The notes under the pieces: generated by a model
Told to the model about the DNA's origin: nothing
Database searches by the model: none
Seen by the model: the letters and a program-made list of their open reading frames with translations, nothing else
Shown here: positions 37,414 to 49,800 of the stretch, one piece after another
How positions within the stretch are numbered: the first letter of the stretch is position 1
Layout: the number at the start of each line of letters is the position of its first letter
Source of the DNA: Fratercula arctica
Lineage: Eukaryota; Chordata; Aves; Charadriiformes; Alcidae
Length of the DNA stretch: 64,000 nucleotides
Assembly: GCA_947846985.1 (NCBI GenBank)
Contig: CANTUZ010000001.1
Span: 181,922,955-181,986,954, forward strand
Direction of reading: 5' to 3'
Made by a program: the position numbers and the translations under genes

Positions 37414-40400
37414 TAAGGCTTACAAGGGGTTCAGCAACTAGTCCACAATCCCACATGAAATTGATCTGCTGGACAACTGAGGCAGATCCTGCAGGTCCAA
37501 ATATCCCAAACTAGCTGCTGATTCTGGAGCATTTTTATTTTTGTATGTCCACTCTGCAACAGAGCAGTCATGTCCAAAAAAACAGAGATCTTATGTAGAA
37601 GTCAGTCCTCAGCACCTCTCCTGAGGTCAAGAGGAGACATGAAAATCCCACTTATTAAGGCTAGACTCAAGTGGCCTCATGCTGTGCAACTGCAGACAGT
37701 CTAGTGTAGGAAATGTTGACTTTAGACTCTTATCTCTAGTGCAATTTTTGTCTGAAATCATTCAGACACCTCTGTAAAACATTCACGTATCTCCAAAACA
37801 TTTCTTCATATCTTCTGTCACATTAGTGTTATTAGCTACACATATGCATAGAGACCACTCACAGCTGAACTAAGCTGCAAATCCTCTGAGGTTTTTTTCA
37901 CATCTGTGTGCGTGGACAGCTTTGTTTTTACCTCTAACCTTTCTATTTTTGCCCATGGACTCCCTTAGGCTTCCCTGTGTAGGTGATGCTTGGCCTGAAT
38001 TTAGACACACTTTTGGTTTAATTCCACGAGCCAGCCACGCGAGGCACGCATGAGCCATGAAGGTGATGATTTCTCCTTTGGGTGGAAGGGCACTCTGGCT
38101 ACATCAGCACTCAGAAACACATTTATATACAGCCAGAAAAATCTCCCATCTGTTCTGATACCCAAACCTGAACATTTCCTATTTGAAACTTATTCACCCA
38201 CTTGACAGCAGATGCTCTTGGATCTCCAGTGCTGCTATTAAAGGGTATCAGTCAGGCCCCCCAGTGCCTTTTAACCATGAAAGAATTTGAAGTAACAAAA
38301 TTTACTTTTAAGTTTTACAAATTTCCCTGGGTATTATAGAAACTAGGATAGATTATGTATTTTCATAAAAAGCAGACCAAGAAGGAAAACACACACATTG
38401 CAGTGAACCATCTGTCAAGGGAAATTCAGATGAGTTAAGCAGATGCAGGAATTCAAGTTATTTTTGATGTTCATAGAGAAAAGCAGCTACCAAAACAGGA
38501 TAAAAATATTTAATGCTAAGTAGATGCTTGCTAGGAGTTCCTAGATGCAAAGAAATTTTAGTAAAACATGGTATTCAGTTACCAGTAAAAATAAAATATG
38601 CTTTTGATAGTAAATTTAAAATTACACCGAAGAATATCAGCTGCAGGCTGCAGATGTTAATTCAACATTACCGCCAACTTACAGTACTCAGAAATCACAA
38701 GTCAGGCCTCAGAAAGTATGTTATTAGTTTGTTTGAAGTAGCAAGATGGGTTAAAAATAATACACTTAGTACTGTTTTATTTATCTGCTTTTTTAGACAT
38801 GGAGTTATGCAGAAGCAACATTTCGTCTCTGCAATCATGAGCTTTATTTTAAAAAATATAAAAGCTGAAATTCTCACGTAGTCACTGTAGTCAGTAGCCA
38901 AGACTTTAAGAAAAAATAGTGAAAAAACCCAACCAAAACAAAAAATCCCAACCGTCTTAAGACTTGTGACAAAATCAGGAGAGCTGGCAACACAGATCAT
39001 GTAACTGTGAAATCCTTCATCTGTACAGCACTTGCATGAAGCCATTAAGCACACACCAACAGAAAGGTGGTTTGAAGTCCTTTACTCCTCTGAATGTCCC
39101 TTTACTGCTTCTTTGTGGGACCGTTGCTGCTTAGAGCAACACAGCAGCGAATAGGTCTGCTCAGGGGAGTCCTAGGGCTGCTCAATTTATATCAATCAAC
39201 AGTGACCAAACCAGATTGTAAAAGAACTTACGGAAAATAAAATTTGCCAGGAAAAATATGGTAAATGGTATTTTAGCCATGCTTTCTTTCCGCTCGCTGT
39301 TTGGGAGAAAAGGGTTTATGGTTTCTGCAAATCAGGGCACAGGTCATAGATTTACAGCCTGACTTCATCCCTATAGTAAGTACTAAAATAGATGATATTC
39401 AGGCCTTAATCTTCTTTCCCTGATTGTTACTAAAAGAAGTCCCATGGTTAAATTTAACATTCTGGATCCCATGTATTAAACAGGGCTTAAATACAGCAGG
39501 CTTCCTGCCACTATCAATGTCGTACCCCCATGTCATCTGCTGCAGTTCCATTTGCGCATCACTCTCTACCCTTACTTCAGATTGGATTACATTCATCTTG
39601 TCATATATATATTGAACCACTTCTTTCTTTCATTAGCTCCTTGAGCGGAAAATTACAAGTATCTACACATCCACACAATAACTAGAGCTTGAAAATGATC
39701 CAAGATGATACCCTAACCTAAGACAAGAACTGATGGCAAGAACAGATGGTTCAAGCAAAACTTACCCAAAGGGAGGTTCTTGTGCCATGTGTTATGGCTG
39801 TTTATTAGATCTCCTAAAGGGTGGTGTAGCACCAAGATAAAACAGGCAGTCTGTAGACAGACGATGTGATGTGCAGTCAAATGGATTGATTTGTCTAGTG
39901 AATCTAATAAATGGATCTTGTTAATGCTAGGCAGGGAAAAATATTCCTCAGCCCCTATTCATTAGTTCATCCTCATTAAAAGAATGCCTTCTTGCCAGAA
40001 AATCAGAAAGGCCTCCAGTCGTCTCTGCAGAAGACTCTACAACGCATAAATATTGCTTTATGTCGGTTGGTCTGTTTTCAAACAGCAGCACTGCTAGCAG
40101 TTGTATTTCTGATCCCTAATTTATGTTCTTTGCTGTTGCTTATTCTTTGCTCTTCCCTGATTGTCATCAATATCCCTGTCTCTTCTGCAATGCAAAACTG
40201 TTCTTTGCTTTTCAGTCCCTCTTCTATCACCCATTGTTTTTCATCTACATTAATTATATCTTGAGTTTCTGTATGATGGCACAGCCAACTCTATCATGCC
40301 TCAGTCATTGTTCATACATGTCTGTGTACCCATTCCACTACTTCTCCTTATACAATGAAATAACTGTAGGGCACCTGGGAACCTTGTGGGACTGAGCCCC

Positions 40401-41860
40401 TCCAAATTCATGCTCTAGTCTCGAGCAGTAGGAAAAAAAATATTTTTCACTATCCCTGAATACTATACCTATTATTCACATCAAATATTTGATGTTTATA
40501 CTCTTTTTTTCCTCTCCCTTTTTTCTCACTTGGGAGAGAAAAATGTGTTCATTGTGTACACATCCCATCTCTCACCCTACACCTTCTAGTCACTGACCAT
40601 GAGATTTACTTCATTCTGTTCCATAAACCCCCAGTGGCTCAAATGGTCTCACTCTGACGTGCCCCAGCCCTTCTTTCTTCTTGCTGGTTGTCTGTTCTGT
40701 CTCAGTATTCCAGCAGGGCACCTACATCCAATTTTGAAAAACTTTCCATCCCCCCATCTGTACTTCCTACTGGCCCATTTGCCTTCATCATTCAATAGCC
40801 AGCAGGTAACTTTTGCACTCATTTTCTCTTCTTTTCTGGTTTTTAATCTGATCACTCAGATTTCTGTCTTTTCTGCTGAAAATGCGTTTTCTGAGGCCTC
40901 ATTCAGCCTATCTCGACTGAGTCCTGGGTTCATCATTCTTTCCTCCTCGGCACATTTTCTTCCCTTGGCTTTTGCTGCCTGGTGAGCTTGTGACTCACCT
41001 GCTAGCTCTTGGCCTTACCTTTGTATCATCTCTGAATGCTCCTTTTGTCCCTGCTCTGCAGGAGTTTCGTATGGCTGTGTCATTGGATGCTCTCATCTAT
41101 CTTACTCCTGTACAGTATCATGTGCTGTGATTGTTTATATTAGCAGTTAAAGACCCCTATCTATTCACACCTGCATTCTTTTGTTATCCGTTATTATCCA
41201 CCTCTTCCAATATAGAGGAACTATGCTCCTTGTGCTTAGCCTGAAGGTAAAACCAAAATATTTATCCCTATTTAACCTTCTCTTTTTCATTCCCTACTGT
41301 TATTAAAATAATGTCTCACAGTATGCAAGGATCAGGTACTTTTTATCTATATGTACCATCTATTTGACTAACTGCAATTCTATTTTATTTGAGGTTATTT
41401 AACTGTCTGCTTCTGGTTAGATGGCTCATGGAAGTACGGGTATGAGTGGCCTTTGCCAGATGAGAATGACCAAAGTTATGAAAAGATATTAGCATAAATC
41501 ATAGTAAAGGCATCCAAACACGTAAGAGATTTGAAAATTAAATAAGCCGCTAATTCCCCTGGAGAGTAATTTTAGATAAAAGATCTCTGAAGCTACAAAA
41601 GGTATTACTTAGTGTCACAAGAAGTTGCTGAAATCCATAAAAACCAGCAGGGCTCGCTGATTCATAAGGTACAGGTTCTTCATTTCCCCGAGATGTTTAT
41701 ATATGGATGATATGGACATAGACAAATAAACAGATAGAAAAATAGTAATCCGGGACACACATACACACAAAAAGTATGTGGTTAAGAACATGTTAGCATA
41801 CATCTATTACACAGAAGCAGTTCACTGTGTGACTGTGTCACAATTTGTAAGATTACATAC

Positions 41861-41990
41861 CTGTTATATGTATGTGATATTCCTCTTTGAAGATCTTTTG
41901 GAAATAGGGTACTTTGAACTGCATGTGAGCAGATGGCAAGCCTGGAAGATTCACTTCAACATCACCCATAAAATGTGGAAACTCCCAGTC
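41861..41990 (-). CDS. TMEM117: TMEM117 penultimate coding exon
   Basis: A 130-base exon, 43 codons plus one base. It begins in phase 0 after a strong tract (CTTTTTTTCTTTAACAG). It reads DWEFPHFMGDVEVNLPGL, then PSAHMQFKVPYFQKIFKEEY and HIHIT, and ends with the first G of a Gly codon before GTATGT. This matches the mammalian TMEM117 segment between two membrane spans, with only a few substitutions (for example a Glu for Asp in GDVDVN, and Tyr for Phe). Splicing to 32372 restores ITGKWFNYG exactly as in the mammalian protein, so the exon pair is certain. The open reading is short and lacks a Met start, so frame searches keyed on Met miss it. Confidence 0.97.
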
Positions 41991-44950
41991 CTGTTAAAGA
42001 AAAAAAAGTAAGAGCCTAAATAAAAGTTTTCTCGGTATATTTTTGCCCTTTAAAATGGCTTAAATTAATGAAAGGGAAAGATTCTATTTTTAAGCCTCCC
42101 ATTATTGGATTTTCTTACTTTGAGCCACTTGAAATAGAATACCTTGTTTATATTAGATATTACAATATGATTTTTACTTCGGGTCCATGTAATTATGTGT
42201 TTAAAAGTTTGCTTCAGAATGACAATATTGAACCCACTGTACCAGCTGATAGTACAAAATAGTGTAAGCATACAAATACCTACATAGCAATCTTGCAATA
42301 CTGGTTACAACTTCTGTTCCTAATTTGGCAAACAGTTTACAGGCAAGAAATTATCAAAGGAGGCTTGACCGCTTGAAACCTTTCATGTATTTGTATTCTA
42401 CTTGTTCAATTATAGGCTGTTTTCAGTATTTGGCCTTAACACATCTAAATAAATGCTCCCTGCAAGTGCAGGCCCTTCAGCATAATCTGTCTGAATCAAT
42501 CCAAACGCAGTTTTCTCCTCTGCTGTATTTCAGCTGACAAGGTAATGCTGAAATGTAGAAGCTCTTACCTATTATTATGCATATTTTAGTAGCATGTGGT
42601 AACCCAGCTGAGAAGGAGCGGCATTTAAAGGAATTTTTTGGCTTGGTTATCTGCACCCACCATTGGTCACTTGAAAATGGGTATAATAGCATGGCTCATT
42701 ACAGCCAAAACTGAAAGTCTAGCAATAGTGGTAGAATCAGTACAATTACTGCCTGAGTGGTTACTCTGTGCACTGCAGGCTGTTGGTGATCTGCTGCTAA
42801 AAACATATTGGCCCTGTTCCCATGCACACACCTGGATTTGTATCCCACCAGCTACTGCAACAAGCACTTGAATTGCTAAAAGTAAGATAAAGGAATCTGA
42901 AATGTGAGGAGCTCTGTGACTTGTGCTTCCTCATATGAAAACCACTCCAGAACAGCCATCTCCCCAAGAGAACCAATTCCAATTCTTTTCAGTTTTATAA
43001 GGCTGGAAAGTTTCCTACCAGGGTAATGAAAAAAAAAAATAAAAATTATTCAAAACTAAGAATCACCTCTGAAAGATAAATCACTATATACGACTTAACT
43101 TCCAAGAATTGCTAAGCAGCTCCAACATTTTCTACAGTGGAAAGGAAATGGAAGAGTTTTATCAGCAGGGAATAGCATGGCCCAAACACTAATAGCAGCT
43201 GATTTGTGCTAACGTGTCATGATAGTGAGTTAAATGGATTAACAGGAGTACAAGCAAGGAGAAAACCTGACCCTCTCTCTGTACCTGGTTCTCAATGTCC
43301 ACAGTGATACAGAAAGTGCCAATTTACAGATGCAGAAGATAAGAGAAATGAGGATGCTCTCCTTTTCCCTTATCACTAATGCAATGCATGTGCTCCTGGT
43401 CACGAGGTATGGTAATAACTGCCCAGCTGCACAATCCCTTACGCTGCATCTGAAACCATCCCCTTGCAGTCAGCAGACATTCAAAAAGTGCCCAAAGATA
43501 AAAATTTTATGACCATACGCTCTCAGTTCACAGTATCTAATATACATCTCTCGAGTTGTGTCTCATGTTAATTCACACATACTCTCACCCAGGAATAAAT
43601 AGGAAGAAATACATTACGTATTCCTGAAGATAAACGAATGGAGAGCTGTGGACTCTGCATTAGAAACAAGTAAACATGGGACCATAAATCCAGCCTCCTG
43701 CTCTTGCCTTGCCCCAGTGCTCCTACAGTGCCTTTTGCTGATTTACAGACAATTTGTACAGAATTTTTATTGAACTGTGTCTTTGCATCTGAGTTTTATG
43801 CAAAAGTTCAGCATTTTTACTGATCTGTATCAATATTACCTGATAATGAGTAACTAGAATGCCAGTTCTGTCAGATGTGCAATTTACTGTATTATTTGTC
43901 TCAGCAAATGACTACTGAGACTGGAAAATATTTCATAAAACAAAAGCAAAACAGAGAGATCCAACCCCAACAGCGTGCTACTGTTTGTATTATAACAGAC
44001 AGGTGAGTAGAGAGCCCATTAGAAAAACAATATTTGACACTCCAAACTACGGCTACCTTTCACATGTACATTATTTCACATTTTCTACACATATACCCCA
44101 TACTGTGAAGCACGCCTGAATTGTATCATGACCTCTGTTACCCTTTCGCCCCATAGTATGGTATCGCCATTGCTAGTAACAGGTCGCCAGGCTTTGTACT
44201 GAGTTTGCAAGGTCTCAGGACCGAGGCTTGTCAGGCTTCTCCTGTCTGAACTGTTCGTGATCTGCCCACAGCTTTCCTTTACCTGGTTCAGCCACAGCTG
44301 CAACATTTCTAATTGACCAGGTGGCTACAGCTAATTTGTTTTATTTTTGTTTTCCTTTGTATGGTACCACCACGGTTTTACAGCTTTAACACTGTTACGT
44401 AGTATACCAAAATACCAGCCTGGTAGGATAGCAGCGGCATGGAGAAATGGAGACACGGGATGCAGCACAGAGGAGGGCAGACAGGGCATGAAAAGAGACG
44501 GGCACAGGCTGGCGCTGGAGACCCCACAGCTATAAACAACTCACCAGTGGTCAGCTCAAGAGATGCAGACCTGGGGCTGGACAAAACCGCTTTTAGGGGT
44601 AACAAGGAGAACAAAGAAGTGTCTAACATACGTGAAAGGCAGTGTGTATAGTAAACCTGGTTGTAATGTGGAGCTTCAGATCAGTGAAGAAAAAGCAACG
44701 TCTAAAAGTCTTTTAGCAAACACAAAAATGACCTCAAGTAGATCCCAGAGTGAGAAAAAAGAAACCATCAAGATGAACATCATATCCCTCCCAGCAAAGG
44801 ATGCCAGATGCCAATGACACACCGTAATGCCCCCACTGACCCCCACCAGACTGAAACTGCCCATTTCAGGACCCTCAGGAACAGGGGGAGGGTGACCAAA
44901 ACACCAGGAAAATAGAAGAAACTAAGAAGTGTCTGTATAACAATTTTGAC

Positions 44951-44960
44951 ATCATCATCA

Positions 44961-44992
<32 letters not shown>
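44951..44992 (+). repeat. (ATC)n(ATT)n microsatellite
   Basis: About four ATC units run directly into about ten ATT units, 42 bases in total. The change of unit suggests that a C-to-T substitution seeded expansion of the ATT block. Confidence 0.97.
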
Positions 44993-46578
44993 GAAACTTT
45001 TTCTGCACAGAAGTATTATTTTCTGTAATAATTAGAACTCAACTAATAATGATTCTTCAATTACACTGTTAAAATTTAAATGATACTAATAATAAATTCT
45101 TGGCTTTATCTATAAAGTGTTTCTTCCTTGGCCATAAATAATGTTTGGAGTGTAACACCTCTACCAGCTTGATTATAAAATCTGTTACTTAAGAACAATC
45201 CCACTGGAAATAACGGAACAAAATAAAACAACAGCAACAAAATAAAACAAAAGACAATAAAATGCATTTGAAAGCAATATTTTAAAAAAGGAAAATAGAA
45301 TAATGAGTTAAACCCACTGACTTCCATGAAAGTCACTACAGCCACAGCACTTCGGAAAATGAAGCTTTAATTTAGGTGATTAAGTAGCCTTCAGGGCTTC
45401 ATTTGGCTCACAGTTTTCGTTAAGTGTGAGCGTGTTCTGCCCAGGTAGTGACATTATCTTGTGCGCACACAGCTGTATTAGTATTTTGCAGGAGAAGAGC
45501 AGATGACTGTTAACTTTTTGGGCTAATGCCAATATCACATTGTCAAATCCAAACCCAAAGAAGCGGTCATTTTGCTATCTAGATTCTAAGAAAGTGTTGT
45601 CCAAAAATCTTTTGACTGTTACCATTTTTTTCCTTACCGGCAAACAAAAGACAACTTAATTTTAGCAATATCCAGAAAACCATTTTTCCAAGAAATTCAA
45701 GATGCCTAGTATGAATAATCTACATCATTTGTTAATAGGTACACTAATAGCGCAAATGTACAAGCGCATAAAACCAACTGCTGCCTTCTTCGGATCACAG
45801 CTCAGGTCTGCATCATGCTGTCATACACAGTATTTTCTCTCCATGGTCTGTGCTATCAGTCTGTGCTCACCTCTGGGACGTGAGTGACACATGCTATGTT
45901 CTTTAATTTCTCAGCTCATAATTATGTGAAGTTCACTGATTAGCACTAGTCCTTATTGCCGAAGTGCGGGTACTCTGTCATATCTGGGATCTCATTAGGA
46001 ACTGGGTCCAAAATACCATATTTACGATATAACTCTACTTGCACAGTTTCAAAAAGAAAACCATACAGCCATATTGTTAGCTCATGTTTGTCTCTCTCAT
46101 ACTGCATGAACAGATTGTTTCTTCTTTAGATCCATCAGCACCAAATTTCCAATATTCATCCACTTCAGTGGTTTCCAAGCTGGGGGCTCTGCAGCATACC
46201 TCCATGCAGCTTATGAAGAAGAAACCGACCAAGAACCACCAGGCTTAAATCAGCTACACAGAGGCCTCTAACCTCGCTGGCGAGTTTTGTGGGATGTGCA
46301 AATCAAATGAGGTTATTGCCTCATTTCACTCTAGCCACGAGGAAAGGGCAGCCAGAGGATGAATTTAAGGTCACTGAGGGGTTCATCCTAGTGTTGCAAT
46401 GGGCAGAGGGAGCACCTCTGATTGCCATCAGCTACCTCATTAAACCCAGAAGCACAGACAAAACTGGATGCTGCAAAAGAGGAGATCATGGTATTTCGAT
46501 TTTCTTCCTTTGCTTCTAGTTCCCCAAGTCAAACAAATGCACACACTCTCTGCTGCAATGCCAGGTATTGGTTTAAGA

Positions 46579-46806
46579 GAGAATCACAGAATCACGGAAT
46601 GGTTTGGGTTGGAAGGGACCTTAAAGATCATCTAGTTCCAACCCCCCTGCCCTGGGCAGGGACACCTCCCACTAGACCAGGCTGCTCAAAGCCCCATCCA
46701 GCCTGGCCTTGAACACTTCCAGGGATGGGGCAGCCACAACTTCCCTGGGCAACCTGTTCCAGTGCCTCACCACCCTCACAGTGAAGAATTTCTTCCTGAT
46801 ATCCAG
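46579..46806 (-). mobile_element. CR1 LINE fragment, 3' end
   Basis: The + strand starts with the reverse tail (GAATCACAGAATCACGGAATG). It continues GTTGGAAGGGACCTTAAAGA, then CAGGGACACCTCCCACTAGACC, CCTGGCCTTGAACACTTCCA and TCACAGTGAAGAATTTCTTC. It is the best-preserved antisense CR1 copy in the window and of the same subtype as the copies at 1690 and 20706. It inserted in the same orientation as TMEM117 transcription. Confidence 0.94.
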
Positions 46807-49800
46807 GACCACTTCTTGATATCCACAAGACCCTACAATAGAGCTGCCGGCACTGATTTGGTATCTCTTTAAGTAAAGATATTTTTAGTAATGGTAACTG
46901 AGCATCAAAGTCACACTTTCTAGTATGATATGGCTCTTCTCTGCCATCACCTGAGGAAAAGAGAAGGTGCTGCCTGGGGAAGCCTTGTCCTGACCCATAG
47001 CCAGGACCCACAGCTGCTGTGGGGCTCCTGGCCCGCTGCCGGTGAGGCAGCCCAGGGGCATGTTGGCACGACTCAGTGTCCCAGCTGGCTGCAGGATTGC
47101 TCCTTGCCGCTTGGTGTTTTTTATTGCAGGCTCTGGGCCGTGCCTCCCAGCCCTGGAGAACCAGGACCAGGTGCCTGCAGGATTCAGTAAGGTTCATAAG
47201 CTGTCTGGGAGGGTGATGCTAGCTCTCAGCAGACCGCATCCCATGCTTCACACACACACACACGACCCCATGTCCCTCAGCCACCAGCACCTTTCCACCC
47301 AGGCAAAACTGCCACAGAGAAGGTGGAATTCAGATTAAAAGCTGGTAACAATTACTGGTAAAAAAATGTGCCCTGCTTTCGTCTCTCCTCCTGTCTGAAT
47401 GTAGCTCATAGGGTCTTCGGTACACAATAAATATAAAATAACACTAAATATAAAACACTAAAAATAATATAAACACTGCTCAGATATAACAATGAAAGGA
47501 AGAACGCACACTGAATATTTCTGCTTTGAGTAGCGATGATATATACTGTATTTAATGCTAGGAATACATTTGTACTTTAAAGCCCTCAGAATAACATATA
47601 AACAAAAACAGAGGGAAGGAACTGAGAAAATGCATACATGAATGTGTATGTGTGTGCTCGTTCCAGAAACTGCCTATAGCAGATTTTATTTAATTTATTA
47701 AAATACTTTTAACTTATGAGCTAGAAGACTCCGCATTTTCAGGTATCTTTACATCTCTTAGATAGCTTTGTTTCTACTCTCAGAACATGGCAGAGAGGCA
47801 GACAGCTAGAGGAAACTTAATGAGAAGCAATGGCTATATATTTTTGCAAGTGTTTGAAGTAGGAAATGAACAGCTGGAATTCAGAGACAAAGGTTCTGTG
47901 TGGTTATCCTGACTTCCTCTGTGGTTATCCCTAACTTCACTGCAGTGCTGCAACTTGCAGTGATCTCTACAGCGGAGATCTCTGCAGCTGTGAGCGGCTA
48001 AAGTACAAACATCATTTCAATACTTCATTCAAACATACACAAGAAGGGAAGTCAGCAGCCATGACTAGAATTTGCTTTCATGCCTGTGAGATCAAATCTA
48101 CTGCTCAGTTTCTGGCCACGTGTTCTTTGCCAATACCTTATCTAAAAAGGAAGGAAGCTTGATAGGCACTGCAGTTGTTAGCCCTCACTAAACCAAAAAT
48201 ATACATCTACTCTTAATATTACCACCTGTATACTTGCATGGCTTCAGTGGGGCTACTTAGCTCCCACAGTGAAAGATGACACATTATTTTTCAAAAGACC
48301 ACCTGCTTCATGTTGGTACTGTCAGTGCTAATCTATTCATAATTTTCAAATCCAGAAAGTGTTATTTGATCTGCTCATCTGTTTTGGTTTCACCTGCTTG
48401 GATTGTTGTTGGCAATAACAATCAAAAAAACCCATCAGGAACTGTGGCACAAAGTCCCTAATTGCAGACAGAGCTACGCCTTTTATCTCTTAGTCTTGAT
48501 TTAAAGAATTCAAAATATGGAAAATCCACTTTAACAGTGGAGTAACTGCTTCAGTTGAGCTCCAAGCTGCTGAGACAGAAGACTAAAGTCAGTTTCCAGG
48601 ACCAGAAACGGGTACAGAAGGACCATCCCTGCGCTATATGTCAACGTAAGACATGGACATACCCACAACCTTGCTGTCGTTCTCCATCATCTTTGTGCTT
48701 TTCTCCTCCTCAGTCTTTGCTTAGCTTCTTGAAGCTCCTGGCCTTTCTCTAGAACTACCACTGCAATTCTTGCTCATATTTGAGAAAATGATAATAAGAC
48801 AGCAATAACTCCCTTCTTGACAGTTAAAGCAGCATTAAGGCCTCTTTATATGTGTGTGCTTGACCTTCAGTGACCTCCTGCATTAAAAAATTATTACAGA
48901 ATAATTTAGTCTATTATCCATTTCTGCTTATTTAAAGGCAACAATTCCCAGGCCACTCCTGTCCCAATCAAGCCCTGGGTCTCTGCACTTTGAATTTATA
49001 CATTAAAGCATTTTGAGCCTAGACAAAGGGGCGTATGCACGAGTCCTCAAAACAGTGACCCTTGTTACTGAAATGTCCAAATTGGTATTTAGACTTTCCA
49101 CAGCAAGCTCAACATAATCTCAAAATTTCAGGCCACCTAAAATAAGAAATGCTTGCATTTCACTGAAAGACCTATATCTGTATCTATACTCACTGGCAGA
49201 TGCCTGATTTGTGATAGATGGCACTTCCACTCTCTCCTCTGTGACTATAGCTTGGGTATCATCCTCTATTCACTCCTCACAACCTGGTAGTGCCTTGATA
49301 CTGCAGATCTGTTCTGCATAGCATATCAGAGACATGACGATTCCTACCAAACCCCACAGCTAAAATTTTTATCGAGGCTCTCATCATCTGCTGTTCAGTT
49401 ACATCGGCATCTTTCCCTCTGGCCTTCACAAGTGCAGTTGTTCTCCATCGATACAGAAATGTTGCTGCAAAGACCATTCTCCTACTCTGTTTCTTTGACC
49501 ATGTCACTCTTTTCTTTGATCAAATTAAATATAGGGCACTTCCTTTCATATTAAAATCCCTTCAGATCTTTCACTACCCTAGGTACAGACTGTCTAAATA
49601 ACAGCTGCTCTATAAATTCAGGCTAAGAATCTTTTCTCTATTTAAAGAAACTTTCCCCTGTGCAGTTCCCTATCAGCTGCAGAGCTTTCTCCTTTCTCAT
49701 TCTCCTTTATAATTCTTCTTTGCTATGAGAAAACATGAGGATGCCATGCATTAGGTATCCTGGATTACCTGTCATCCTGACCAATGAAGCCACTATTGTT

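Larger units (their letters stand above)
32373..41860 (-). other. TMEM117: Last intron of TMEM117
   Basis: A phase 1 intron of about 9.5 kb with a GTATGT donor and a CCAAACAG acceptor on the minus strand. It holds two decayed CR1 tails (33165-33228 and 37347-37413) and a perfect 36-bp inverted repeat (35159-35194 with 35931-35966). Frames at 38513-38881 and 40599-40985 are AT- or pyrimidine-rich and resemble no protein. Confidence 0.93.

Noticed and set aside
38513..38881. 122-codon + strand frame in the TMEM117 intron
   Set aside because: AT-rich composition, an overlapping minus-strand frame of similar length, no recognised motif.
40599..40985. 128-codon hydrophobic frame
   Set aside because: It lies in a pyrimidine-rich stretch, which yields Phe/Leu/Ser-rich translations by composition alone; no homology was recognised.
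46628..47197. 189-codon minus-strand frame
   Set aside because: Its C-terminal part is translated CR1 (frame-shifted relative to the real CR1 frame) and the rest resembles nothing; it is not a host gene.
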